A stretch of DNA of 64,000 nt from positions 1 through 64,000 of the forward strand of contig JAJDZE010000165.1 of NCBI GenBank assembly GCA_022824805.1, read 5' to 3'. Each line of letters opens with the position of its first letter. Within the stretch, counting starts at the first letter, position 1. A model generated the notes under the pieces. That model was not told the origin of the DNA, searched no databases, and saw nothing but the letters and a program-made list of their open reading frames with translations. The translations under genes were made by a program, and so were the position numbers. This DNA comes from Acidimicrobiia bacterium. GTDB lineage: Bacteria > Actinomycetota > Acidimicrobiia > Acidimicrobiales > Poriferisodalaceae. Positions 7,969 through 18,128 of this stretch are shown here, one piece after another.

Positions 7969-9678
7969 CTAGCGGCAGCCTCCGTTGTCCTTGTCCCAGG
8001 CGCAGTTCGTGGACAGCCCGTTGACGTCGACGATCTCGCCGATGATGTTCCACGTCTGCTCGTTGGCGTCGAACTGGCTGAAGTCGGAACCCTCGATGAA
8101 GTAGCCGTCGGCTGCACCGTTGAGCTGGGCATTGATGCCATCGAGGTGCAGCGGGCTGTAGATGTCGATCGACCGCACAGCCAGGATGAAGTTGGTGCGG
8201 TTCAGGCCGCCCGGCAGGTCAGCAGCAACACGCAGCGCCTCGCCGAACGGATACCCGAACGTGTAGCCGATGCCGTACAGCGACACAGCCGGGTCGAGAC
8301 CCGCAGCCTCCAGGTTGTCGTTGACGAAGGCGATGAACGGCTCGTCGACATGCTTGGGATCGGTGGTGTCCTTGGAGCCGCCGCCGACAATCCACCAGTC
8401 ATGGGCGAAGTCGCCCGCCGGGGCCATGTACGCCTCGATGCCCTTGCACACCGACGGTGCGAACAGGGCGCCGCCCTTGGCATTGATGTCGTCGTACAGA
8501 CCGCTCTGGCCGGCCTCCTGAATCGCCAGCAAGCACGGATTGCCCGCCGTCATCGAGATGAACACGTCCGGCTCGAACGCCGCAACCGTGGTCATCTCAT
8601 TGGTCAGCGTGGGCGCCGCGGGGTCGTGACGCACCGGCAGGTACTCGCTCACCACATCGGAGTTGGCGTGTGCCCACTCCTCGAAACCGAGCTCGTAGGC
8701 CAGACCGAAGTCGTTGTCCATCACCAGGCCGGCAACCTTCACCGGCAGCAGGTCAGCCAGGTTCTCCTTGATCCAGGCGCCCCACAGGATCGACTCAGTC
8801 GAGTACGACATCTGCATGCCGGTGGTCCACGGGTGGTTCACCGGGTCGCCCCAGGCGGGGTGGCCGGTCATCACGAACGGCTGCGGGATGCACTCCTCGT
8901 TCAGCTTGTCGTACACCGCGAGGGTGTTCGGCGAGCCCAGCGTGAGAATCGAGAACACGTTCTCCGCCTCGATCAGCTCGTCCACGAACTCGATCGTCTG
9001 AGCGGCGACGTAGGCGTCGTCCTTGATGATCAGCGTCAGATCACGCGGAGCACCGCCGACCATGATCGGGTCGTTGTCGTTGATCCAGTCGAAGTAGTTC
9101 TCCCAGCCGTACGCGATGTTGCCGTACGCAGCCAGGTTGCCTGACTGGGCCGTGGTATGGCCGATGCGCACCTGGCTGTCGGTGATGCCTGTGGTGTTCG
9201 ACCAGTCGGTCGGGCACGCACTGATGTCGATCTCGAAGCCGGCCGGGCCGCGCAGGATGCCGTCGTCACCGACGCCGTACTCACCCGACTCGATCTTCTC
9301 GGTCAACTCGGCAACGGTCTTGGCGCGGCGAGCAGCGGCCTCTTCGAAGATGCCTTCGAGGGTGGAGCGATCAAACATCATCTCCTCCTCTTCCATCATC
9401 TCGTCGTCTGACATCTCGTCGTCGGTCTCGCCCGCGACAGCGGCTTCGATGTCTTCCTCAGCAGCGGCGCCGCCGAGAGCACCGGTGGCACCCTCGTCGT
9501 CGTCTTCCTCTGCCATCTCCTCGTCCATCTCCTCGTCCTCGCTGGGCGCGGCGGTGGTCTCGGTTTCTGTCTCGCCAGCGTCTGCATCCGCGTCGTCATC
9601 GCCGCCGCCGCACGCAGCAGCGGCAAGCGAGAACGCGAACAACAACGCCAGCAAACGCCACAGTCGACGTTTGGTCAT
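7969..9678 (-). CDS. branched-chain amino-acid type ABC transporter substrate-binding lipoprotein (paralogue 2)
   Basis: MTKRRLWRLLALLFAFSLAAAACGGG; near-identical along its length to the 5968-7680 product. Confidence 0.85.
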   Translation of the reverse strand: MTKRRLWRLLALLFAFSLAAAACGGGDDDADADAGETETETTAAPSEDEEMDEEMAEEDDDEGATGALGGAAAEEDIEAAVAGETDDEMSDDEMMEEEEMMFDRSTLEGIFEEAAARRAKTVAELTEKIESGEYGVGDDGILRGPAGFEIDISACPTDWSNTTGITDSQVRIGHTTAQSGNLAAYGNIAYGWENYFDWINDNDPIMVGGAPRDLTLIIKDDAYVAAQTIEFVDELIEAENVFSILTLGSPNTLAVYDKLNEECIPQPFVMTGHPAWGDPVNHPWTTGMQMSYSTESILWGAWIKENLADLLPVKVAGLVMDNDFGLAYELGFEEWAHANSDVVSEYLPVRHDPAAPTLTNEMTTVAAFEPDVFISMTAGNPCLLAIQEAGQSGLYDDINAKGGALFAPSVCKGIEAYMAPAGDFAHDWWIVGGGSKDTTDPKHVDEPFIAFVNDNLEAAGLDPAVSLYGIGYTFGYPFGEALRVAADLPGGLNRTNFILAVRSIDIYSPLHLDGINAQLNGAADGYFIEGSDFSQFDANEQTWNIIGEIVDVNGLSTNCAWDKDNGGCR

Positions 9679-9808
9679 GGTGTTCCTCCCATGTGGGTGA
9701 ATGTGGTCATGCCGACCCCCGGAAGACCCGAAGGCAGCATCGCCAAGCAAAGCTATGTCGCACGCTTTCGGCGATGCCCTGAGGGCGTATGTCAATCGAG
9801 CGACAATT

Positions 9809-11176
9809 TCAAGCTCGTTTTAGATTTTGGTCGGACGGGGGTGCTGGAGCGTCCCGGCGGCGGTTGAACAGCCCGATGAGGCCCCGGGGAAACACGAACG
9901 TGAGCGCTACCAGCAGCACACCGAAGACGAACTGCTCCTCGTCGAGCAGGCGCAGGAATTCGCCGAGTGGGCCCAGCCCGCTCACGCCGCCGAGCAGTTC
10001 GCCGATCCGCGAGAAGACCTCCCGGATCGCGACGCCGAGCACGGAGCCCCACAGCGAGCCCAACCCGCCGAGCACCGCTGTGGCATACAGCACCAGCGAC
10101 TCCTGGAACGGGTACGACTCCTGCGAGGTGAACGGCACGAGCACGATGCCGAGAGCGCCTGCGAGGCCGGCCAGCGACGCACTCATTGCGAACGTGCTGA
10201 CCCTGGACGCCACCAGGTTCACCCCGTACACGGCCGACGCGGTGTCATTGTCACGCACCGCACGCATGGCACGGCCGGGCCGACTGTTGATGAGATTGTG
10301 CGTCAGCCACATCGCTAGCGCCACCACCGCCAGGCAGATCAGGTAGCGGTACAGCCCTTCGGCCCAGCGGCTGGTGCCGAACCACGACGGCGGCACCAAC
10401 TCGGCGCCCACCGCCCTGCCGCTGACGCCGCCGGAGAACGCCGGCACTCGCTTGGCGAGCGGCTGAAACACGATGGCCAGCCCGAGCGTCACCAGCGCGA
10501 GGTGGATGCCCTTGATGCGGAGCGCAGGAAGGCCGACCAATGCGCCGATCACGCCCGCGAACGCGGCCCCCGCCAGGATCGAGATGGCCCACGGCAGCGC
10601 CAGGTCGTCGACTGCGTAGGCGGCTGCGAACGCGCCGACGGCCACGAAGACCCCATGGCCGAGGCTGATCATGCCGCCGTAGCCCGTGGCGATATTGACG
10701 CCCAGCACGGCGAGGACCATGACGATGATCTGGGTGTTCTGCCGCATCTCGGTCACCGAGCTGGTCAGCGGCATCGCCACCAGCCACACGCCCAGCAGCA
10801 CAGCGCCGATCCAGCTGAGCGGGCCGATCCGCCGGCGCGAACCCACCACACGATCTGCGCCGCCGTCGCCGATCAAAGCTGTGCCAACGCCGGATGCCGC
10901 TGGCGGGCCGCTGCGCACGCTGAGCCCAGCGCCGGACGGCTCGGCGCCCAGCGCCCCCGTATCAGACGGCTCGTCAGGCTCGGATGTCGCGGCAGCCTCG
11001 GATGGCTCGTCAGTCGCAGACGCCGCGGCAGCCTCGGAAGGCTCGTCCGTCTCGAGCGGCGCGGCGGCCGGTGGGTCGTCGGGCGGGGCGAAGACAGCGA
11101 ACACGCCGGCTTCGGTACCCGGGTCGTCATCGTCGCCTGGGCGCGGCAGCGGCGTGGGCCAGTTGTCGTCGCTCAC
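9809..11176 (-). CDS. livM: branched-chain amino-acid ABC transporter permease (LivM-like) with repetitive acidic/Pro/Ala/Ser N-terminus
   Basis: GYGGMISLGHGVFVAVGAFAAAYAV, LPALRIKGIHLALVTLGLAIVFQPLA, SRPGRAMRAVRDNDTASAVYGVNL. GTG start at 11176 overlaps the stop of the upstream gene. Confidence 0.85.
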   Translation of the reverse strand: MSDDNWPTPLPRPGDDDDPGTEAGVFAVFAPPDDPPAAAPLETDEPSEAAAASATDEPSEAAATSEPDEPSDTGALGAEPSGAGLSVRSGPPAASGVGTALIGDGGADRVVGSRRRIGPLSWIGAVLLGVWLVAMPLTSSVTEMRQNTQIIVMVLAVLGVNIATGYGGMISLGHGVFVAVGAFAAAYAVDDLALPWAISILAGAAFAGVIGALVGLPALRIKGIHLALVTLGLAIVFQPLAKRVPAFSGGVSGRAVGAELVPPSWFGTSRWAEGLYRYLICLAVVALAMWLTHNLINSRPGRAMRAVRDNDTASAVYGVNLVASRVSTFAMSASLAGLAGALGIVLVPFTSQESYPFQESLVLYATAVLGGLGSLWGSVLGVAIREVFSRIGELLGGVSGLGPLGEFLRLLDEEQFVFGVLLVALTFVFPRGLIGLFNRRRDAPAPPSDQNLKRA

Positions 11177-12117
11177 ACCCGCTCGATCCGCTGAGTGCCG
11201 AACAGGCCGGCCGGGCGCACGATCAGCACCACCACCATGGCGACGAGCGCAGGCAGCACACTGAGCTCGAAGCCGATGAACGGGACATAGGCCGGGATCA
11301 GTGTCTGGCTGAGACCGATGATCACGCCGCCCACCAGCGCTCCCTTGGGCGAGTCGAGCCCGCCGAGCGTGGCCGCAGCAAAGGCGTACACCAGTACCCG
11401 CACCATCATGGTGGGCTCGAGGAGCACCGAGTTCGCGCTCATGTTCGCCGCTATGGCCCCCAGGCCCGCCGCCAGCGCCCAGCCGTACATCAGCGTCGGA
11501 CCCACGCGGATGCCGTTCAAGGCGGCCGATTCGGGATCGATGGACACTGCCCGGAAGGCGAGACCGGCTCTCGTGTAGCGCAGCAACATGGCCAGCGCGG
11601 TCAGCAGCGCGAACAGCACCAGCCACGCCCCGACCGTGGAGAAGCGCAGGCGGGCGCCCGCGATCGCGAAGTGATCACCGGGATCCGACGGGAAGAACGG
11701 CGGGAAGACACGCGGTCCGGTGCCCCACCATTGGCCCATCAACGAGTTCAGCGCCAGCAAGATGCCGATCGTCACGTTGACGAGCGCTAGCTCCGGCGCG
11801 TTTCGCAATGGCCGGATCAGCACGCGTTCGGTGGCAGCACCTGCCGCGATGCCGATGACGACCGCGCCTCCGATCGCCAGTGGCGTCACGAGCGGCGCTC
11901 CGATCCATGACGCCAGCCCGCCGCCGGTGACACCTGGTGCCGCACCGGCGAGCAGGACGAAGGCGATGTAGGCCGAGAAGGTGGCCATCTCGCCCTGGGC
12001 GAAGTTCAGCAGCCCGGTGGATCGAAAGATGATGACCAGCGCCAGCGCCAGCGAGGAGTAGATGGCGCTGTTGAACAGTGCATCGAAGATTCGCTGCAGC
12101 AGCAGTACTACATCCAT
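11173..12117 (-). CDS. livH: branched-chain amino-acid ABC transporter permease (LivH-like)
   Basis: LALVIIFRSTGLLNFAQGEMATFSAYIAF, AGLAFRAVSIDPESAALNGIRVGPTLMYGWALAAGLGAIA. Confidence 0.85.
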   Translation of the reverse strand: MDVVLLLQRIFDALFNSAIYSSLALALVIIFRSTGLLNFAQGEMATFSAYIAFVLLAGAAPGVTGGGLASWIGAPLVTPLAIGGAVVIGIAAGAATERVLIRPLRNAPELALVNVTIGILLALNSLMGQWWGTGPRVFPPFFPSDPGDHFAIAGARLRFSTVGAWLVLFALLTALAMLLRYTRAGLAFRAVSIDPESAALNGIRVGPTLMYGWALAAGLGAIAANMSANSVLLEPTMMVRVLVYAFAAATLGGLDSPKGALVGGVIIGLSQTLIPAYVPFIGFELSVLPALVAMVVVLIVRPAGLFGTQRIERV

Positions 12118-12196
12118 CGCTACTGCTCAGCCTTCAGCAATGTCGGCCGCGCCCCGGCGCCCCGATCGAGGCGGGAGGCTCGGCGTCGCTCTACAT

Positions 12197-14023
12197 CTAC
12201 GCAGAGGCGCCGACGTCTTCAGACGCTGGCTCGGGCGCCGTCTCGGCCTTCTCCTCGGCGAACACGAAGTAGCGCAGGCCGACGAAGATCGTCCCCACGA
12301 TGACGATGATGCTCAACACCAGCGACAGCATGCTCTGTGTCGGCCAGCCGATGAGCCAGAAGCCCACCGGTGTCTCGGAGGCATCGATGGCATCGGATGC
12401 CACGTTGCACAGCTGGCTGACCGACATGTCGCTGATCTCGCCATCCGGTGAGGTGGCGCAGAATTCGCCAGACGTCCCCGTGAAGTCCTTTGCTTTTGCA
12501 GCTTCATTGACCAGTGGGATCGCCGGAACCGTCTTGCCGTCGGGGTCGACAGCGACCGACTCGCGTGCAAGGTGCCCGACATGGTGAGCCCGCAGTGCGA
12601 GGTTGAGGGCGAAGGCCTTGATGTAGGCGAAGCTGAGCACGCCGAGAACGCCGGCCGCTTTCGCTTGTGACGTCACCGTGTCGGCATTGTCGCCGCGCAG
12701 ACCCGCCTTGGCCGCTCGGAGCTCGTTCATCGACACAAATACCACGATCGGCGCGAGCACCACGATGGCGAAGCGCAACGCGAACGCCAGCGTGCCGACG
12801 ATGAGGTTGTCGACGTTCATCAGCACCCAGCCGATCACCAGCAGCACCGGCCCCATGACGGCGAACCTCATGGCCCACGTGGCGCGGGTGGACGAGGGAC
12901 CCGGATCGAGAGCCGACAGCGGGGTGATGGCGTCGCCGTCTGGCGTGAGCGGCACGACCTGGATGATCTTCTTCTGCACGGCTGTCACCATCGAAGCGAT
13001 GCCGCCGGGGGCGAAGAACGTGAAGAGGATCAGGATGAGGCCGAAGATGGCCGCCGACAGCGGCCCGTCGCCGTCGAGGGTGTAGAAGCCCAGCGGGATG
13101 GAGATCCGCTTCGTGAGGTCTCGGGCCCATACCACGAACAGGCCGCCGAAGATCGAGCCCTGCAACGTGCCGACCCCGCCGATCACCAAGCCGATGATGA
13201 GGTCGACCGCCAGCAGGAAGGTGAAGTCCTGGCCGGCCACGAAACCCTTGTCGAGGCACCACATGAGGCCCGCCAGCGAGCCCAGCGAGGCGCTCAGTGC
13301 GAAGTTCACGGTCTTATACAGCGGCAGGTTGACGCCGTAGACCGCAGCGCCGGCCTCGCTGTCGCGGATCGCCAGCACTGCACGCCCCGGTCGGCTTCGC
13401 ATGATGTTGCGCACCAGCGCGATCACCAGCACCGTGATCAGCAGCAGGATCCAGTAGCGATAGGCGTTGGCGCCTCGTGCCCCGTCGACGCCCGGCAGCC
13501 ACTCGAAGAAACTCGAAAAGCCGCTTTCCTGGCGGTCGACTTCCTCGATGACATCCCGCCCGTTGGGTCCGCCTGTGCGCCGCGCGATGCCGAGTTCGTC
13601 GATATTCACCAGCGTCGGGAACACCGCCGCTTGCGCTATGGTGACCAAGGCGAGGTACAGGCCCTTGACCCGCAGCGCCGGCAGGCCCACGATGACGCCG
13701 ATGGCGAATCCGACGATCACGACCACCGGGATGACCATCCAGTAGTCCCAGAGTTCGTCCTGGACCATCGACGCGGCTACGAATGCGCCGATGCCCATGA
13801 ACGCCGAATGGCCCAAGGCAAGCATGCCGTTGAAGCCCACGACCAGATTGACGGCCAGCACGGCGACCATCAAGACCAGCGCGCGGTTCATCTTGCCGAT
13901 CTCGAACGGCTGCAGGACCAGCGGCACCAAGACAGCCAGCGCCAAGGCGTAGCCCCAGCTCAGGAATCGCCACTGGCGATGCTGTGTGCTGCCCTTGGAA
14001 ACGATGAGCAGTGGTGAACTCAT
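12197..14023 (-). CDS. livM: branched-chain amino-acid ABC transporter permease (LivM-like) with ~240-aa C-terminal membrane extension
   Basis: LivM motifs (GFNGMLALGHSAFMGIGAFVAAS, LPALRVKGLYLALVTIAQAAVF, RSRPGRAVLAIRDSEAGAAVYGVNL) followed by an extension with several hydrophobic segments. Confidence 0.85.
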   Translation of the reverse strand: MSSPLLIVSKGSTQHRQWRFLSWGYALALAVLVPLVLQPFEIGKMNRALVLMVAVLAVNLVVGFNGMLALGHSAFMGIGAFVAASMVQDELWDYWMVIPVVVIVGFAIGVIVGLPALRVKGLYLALVTIAQAAVFPTLVNIDELGIARRTGGPNGRDVIEEVDRQESGFSSFFEWLPGVDGARGANAYRYWILLLITVLVIALVRNIMRSRPGRAVLAIRDSEAGAAVYGVNLPLYKTVNFALSASLGSLAGLMWCLDKGFVAGQDFTFLLAVDLIIGLVIGGVGTLQGSIFGGLFVVWARDLTKRISIPLGFYTLDGDGPLSAAIFGLILILFTFFAPGGIASMVTAVQKKIIQVVPLTPDGDAITPLSALDPGPSSTRATWAMRFAVMGPVLLVIGWVLMNVDNLIVGTLAFALRFAIVVLAPIVVFVSMNELRAAKAGLRGDNADTVTSQAKAAGVLGVLSFAYIKAFALNLALRAHHVGHLARESVAVDPDGKTVPAIPLVNEAAKAKDFTGTSGEFCATSPDGEISDMSVSQLCNVASDAIDASETPVGFWLIGWPTQSMLSLVLSIIVIVGTIFVGLRYFVFAEEKAETAPEPASEDVGASA

Positions 14024-14052
14024 ACCTCAGCAACTCCCCTTGGGTCGTTGAG

Positions 14053-15111
14053 CTAGACGCGCTCGATGCGGCGGGTTCCGAAGAGACCCGCTGGACGGAA
14101 CAGCAGCACGATCAGGATCAGCAGGAACGCCATGGCCAGCTGCAAGATCGAGAAATAGGCCTGGCCCAGCACGACAACGCCGAACCACGACACGAGCACC
14201 GACTTGATCAACCCCACGACGAGCCCGCCGATGACGGCGCCGCCCAGGCTGTCGAGCCCGCCCAAGGCGGCTGCGGCCAGTGCATAGATCAGGATGGTCA
14301 GCATCATGTTGGGGTTGACGCCGCCGAGTGCCGGCGCCACCAGCGCTGCGCCGAGCGTGCCGAACACCGATGCGAGCGCCCAGCCGAAGCCCAGCGTTCG
14401 GCCTGTGTTGACGCCGACCAGCCGTGCCGATTCGGCATTGGACGACACGGCACGGAAGGCCAAGCCGGCCTTCGTCTTGCCCAAGATGATCGCCAGCGCA
14501 ATCAGCGCCAGCGCAAGGCCGATCCAGGTGCCGATGGTGCGGTAGTGGAGCCGTGCGCCGACGACTTCGAAGAAGGTGCGGCCCACCATCTCGCACATCT
14601 CGGCATCGGCGGTGCCGCGTGCGACCTCGACGAGGTCGCCGTCGGCATTCTTGAGGCAGGCAATAGTGCCGTCGCTCGATGTCTTCAGCTCGCTGCCGTT
14701 GGGCACCCAGCTCGGGAAGTGCCCGAATGGATCGTTGACCCGGCGCACCTGGTAGTTCCATATGTCGCCGGCGACGGCATTGATGATGAGGAATAAGCCC
14801 AGCGTGATCAGCACGACCGGTAGGTGGTCGTCGGGGTCGAAGGGTCTGACGAGCGCTCGCTCCACGGCCGCTCCGATGACCGCGCTGACCGCCATGGCCA
14901 CAGCTATGGAGAGCCAGAGCCACCAGCCCTGCTCCACGTTCAGCACGTACACGAAGAACGCACCGAGCATGGCCAACTCGCCCGTGGCGAAGTTGATCAA
15001 TGTGGTGGCCTTGAAGATCAGCACCAGCGCCAAGGCGACGGTGCCATAGACGGCGCCGTCGCGTAGGCCGTTGAAAATGAAATCCGGGAGGATCTCGAAG
15101 TTCCAGTTCAC
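14053..15111 (-). CDS. livH: branched-chain amino-acid ABC transporter permease (LivH-like) with polar insertion
   Basis: LALVLIFKATTLINFATGELAMLGAFFVYV, AGLAFRAVSSNAESARLVGVNTGRTLGFGWALAS. Insertion RRVNDPFGHFPSWVPNGSELKTSSDGTIACLKNADGDLVEVARGTADAEMCEMVG between membrane segments. Confidence 0.85.
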   Translation of the reverse strand: MNWNFEILPDFIFNGLRDGAVYGTVALALVLIFKATTLINFATGELAMLGAFFVYVLNVEQGWWLWLSIAVAMAVSAVIGAAVERALVRPFDPDDHLPVVLITLGLFLIINAVAGDIWNYQVRRVNDPFGHFPSWVPNGSELKTSSDGTIACLKNADGDLVEVARGTADAEMCEMVGRTFFEVVGARLHYRTIGTWIGLALALIALAIILGKTKAGLAFRAVSSNAESARLVGVNTGRTLGFGWALASVFGTLGAALVAPALGGVNPNMMLTILIYALAAAALGGLDSLGGAVIGGLVVGLIKSVLVSWFGVVVLGQAYFSILQLAMAFLLILIVLLFRPAGLFGTRRIERV

Positions 15112-15133
15112 GGTCTGCCCCCGTACCTGCGGA

Positions 15134-15843
<710 letters not shown>

Positions 15844-15847
<4 letters not shown>

Positions 15848-16605
15848 GAAGAACTCCCCAGGTACGCCTCGATGACCTCCGGGTCGTTGCGCACGACATC
15901 GGGGTGACCGTCGGCGATCTTGCGGCCGAAATTGAGCACCACGAGGTGCTCGCTGATGTTGAGCACCATGCGCATGTGGTGCTCCACCAGCAGGACCGAC
16001 AGGTTGTGCCGGTCGCGGAGGTCTTTGACATCTTGGGCGAGCGAGTCGACCTCGGCGTGGGTGAGGCCCGACGCCGGCTCATCCATCATGATGAGGCGCG
16101 GGTTGGAGATGAGAGCCCGGGCGAGCTCGATGCGCTTCAGCGTGCCGAACGGCAGACCGGCGGCGGGGTGGTAGGCGTGCTCCTCGAGGCCGAGTTCCTC
16201 GAGCGCTTCCCATGCCCTGCGCCGCAGGTCCTTCTCTTCGTTGCGGGTGCCGAGCCGGAACGCAGCTGTGAAGAAGTTGGCCTTCGTGTTGGTGTGATCC
16301 CCCACCATCACGTTCTCGATCACCGTCATGCCCTGCCAGAGGGCCAGGTTCTGGAACGTGCGGTAGACGCCGACGCGGCTGATCTGGTGGGCCGGCATGG
16401 CCAGCAGATCGTGCCCGTCGAATGTCACCGCGCCGGCCGTCGGATCGTAGATCCGGCTGACCACGTTGAACAGCGTGGTCTTGCCCGCACCGTTCGGACC
16501 GATGAGTCCGAGGATCTGTCCCTCATCGAGGTTGAAGGACAAATCGTCGAGCGCACGGATGCCGCCGAACTGCACGGAGATGTCTTGGACTTCGAGCAAC
16601 GCCAC
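15844..16605 (-). CDS. livG: branched-chain amino-acid ABC transporter ATP-binding protein
   Basis: [61 protein letters not shown]. Confidence 0.92.
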
Positions 16606-16693
16606 GCGCTGAACCCCCTCCGGTCCTCGCCGGTCAGGTGACCGGCCGCAGGCAAGTTATCAGGTCGGCCCGGCAGCGTAGCGTTCAACTGCC

Positions 16694-16768
16694 TGGTTCG
16701 GGGAGGAGGACTCGAACCCCCAATGACTGGACCAGAACCAGTTGTGTTGCCAATTACACCATCCCCGA
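16694..16768 (-). tRNA. tRNA-Gln (anticodon CTG), encoded 3' CCA
   Basis: Hand-folded cloverleaf: acceptor TCGGGGA/TCCCCGA, D-arm GTGTAATTGGCAACAC, anticodon arm ACTGG-TTCTGGT-CCAGT, T-arm GGGGG-TTCGAGT-CCTCC (one G-T wobble), discriminator A then CCA. Confidence 0.92.
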
Positions 16769-16781
16769 GGGCGGGAACAGG

Positions 16782-18128
16782 CTAGCGCTGCGGCTCTTGG
16801 GGCAGTCCTGAATATTCCCTGGAGTCTGCTGCGTTCGTGAGCATCGCCAGCGCGGAGTCGAGGCGCGCGAGCGTGGTTTCGCGGCCGAGCAGCGCGAGCG
16901 ATTCGAACAGCGGGGGGCCGACGGCGCGGCCCGTGGTGACAACGCGAACCGGTGCTTGCGCCTTGCCCAGCTTCAAGCCGAAGCTCTCGCCGATTGCGCG
17001 CAGCAGCGCGTGCAGCGTCGCGGCATTCCACTCCGCCTCGGCGAACGCAGTGCGCGCGCGATCGAGGATGTCGCCTGCCGGTGCGGCCATCGCGGCGGCC
17101 CAGTCGTCTGGGTCGATCTGGGGTTCGGCGAAGAGGAAGGCGATGCGGTCGGGAGCGTCGCCGAGCAGGCGGGTGCGCTCGCGGATGAGCGGCGCGACCG
17201 TGCTCAGGGTCGCTGCGTCGAGCTCGGCGCCCCACGGTTCCGCGCGCACCCACGGCTCGACCGCGGCGGCGAAGCCGGCATCGTCGAGCGCGCGCACGTA
17301 GCTGCCGTTGATCGCGGTGAGCTTGTCCATGTCGAACATGGCGGGCGCCGCATTCACGTCGGCAAGATCGAAGAGGTCAACGATCTCGCTGAGCGGTCGC
17401 ACCTCGATGTCGTCGGGAGGTCCCCACCCCAGCAGTGCCAAGTAATTCACCATGGCCGCCGGCAGCACACCTTGGTCGCGATAGCTGATGAGCGACACAT
17501 CGTCGCGCCGCTTGGAGAGCTTCTTTCGCTGCTTGTTGACGATGAGCGGCAGGTGGGCGAAGGTCGGCATATCGGTCGCGCCGAGCGCAGCCCGCAGCAG
17601 CACCACCTTCGGCGTCGTATTCAGCAGGTCTTCGCCTCGCACGACGTGCGTGATGCCCAGGTCGAGATCGTCGACAGCGTTCGCGACGAAGAAGGTCGCG
17701 CTGCCGTCGCTGCGGCGGACCACGAAGTCGTCGATCGACGCATTCGGGAACTCGACGCGGCCCCGCACGATGTCGTCGAAGGCCGTCACGCCGTCGTCGG
17801 GAACAGCGAACCGCACCGCCCCGTCGTCGACATAGGCACGTCCCTCGTCGAGCCATCTGTCGACCGCAGCGCCGTAGAGGGCGCCGCGCTGGCTCTGGAA
17901 GACGGGGTCGCCGTCGAAGTCGAGCCCGAGCCATTCGAGCGTCTCGAGGATCTGATTGATGTGCGCGGTTGTGGCGAGTGTCGCGTCGGTGTCCTCGATG
18001 CGCAGCACCATCTCCCCGCCGCAGTGGCGGGCATACAGCCAGTTGTACAGCGCCGTGCGCGCCGTGCCGAGGTGCGGCAGCCCGGTGGGGGCAGGAGCGA
18101 ATCGCAGCCGGGGGGCGTCGCTCAGCAC
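16782..18128 (-). CDS. gltX: glutamyl-tRNA synthetase
   Basis: RFAPAPTGLPHLGTARTALYNWLYAR (HIGH-type region), VLRIEDTD, KLSKRRDDVSLISYRDQG (KLSKR motif). Confidence 0.93.
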   Translation of the reverse strand: MLSDAPRLRFAPAPTGLPHLGTARTALYNWLYARHCGGEMVLRIEDTDATLATTAHINQILETLEWLGLDFDGDPVFQSQRGALYGAAVDRWLDEGRAYVDDGAVRFAVPDDGVTAFDDIVRGRVEFPNASIDDFVVRRSDGSATFFVANAVDDLDLGITHVVRGEDLLNTTPKVVLLRAALGATDMPTFAHLPLIVNKQRKKLSKRRDDVSLISYRDQGVLPAAMVNYLALLGWGPPDDIEVRPLSEIVDLFDLADVNAAPAMFDMDKLTAINGSYVRALDDAGFAAAVEPWVRAEPWGAELDAATLSTVAPLIRERTRLLGDAPDRIAFLFAEPQIDPDDWAAAMAAPAGDILDRARTAFAEAEWNAATLHALLRAIGESFGLKLGKAQAPVRVVTTGRAVGPPLFESLALLGRETTLARLDSALAMLTNAADSREYSGLPQEPQR

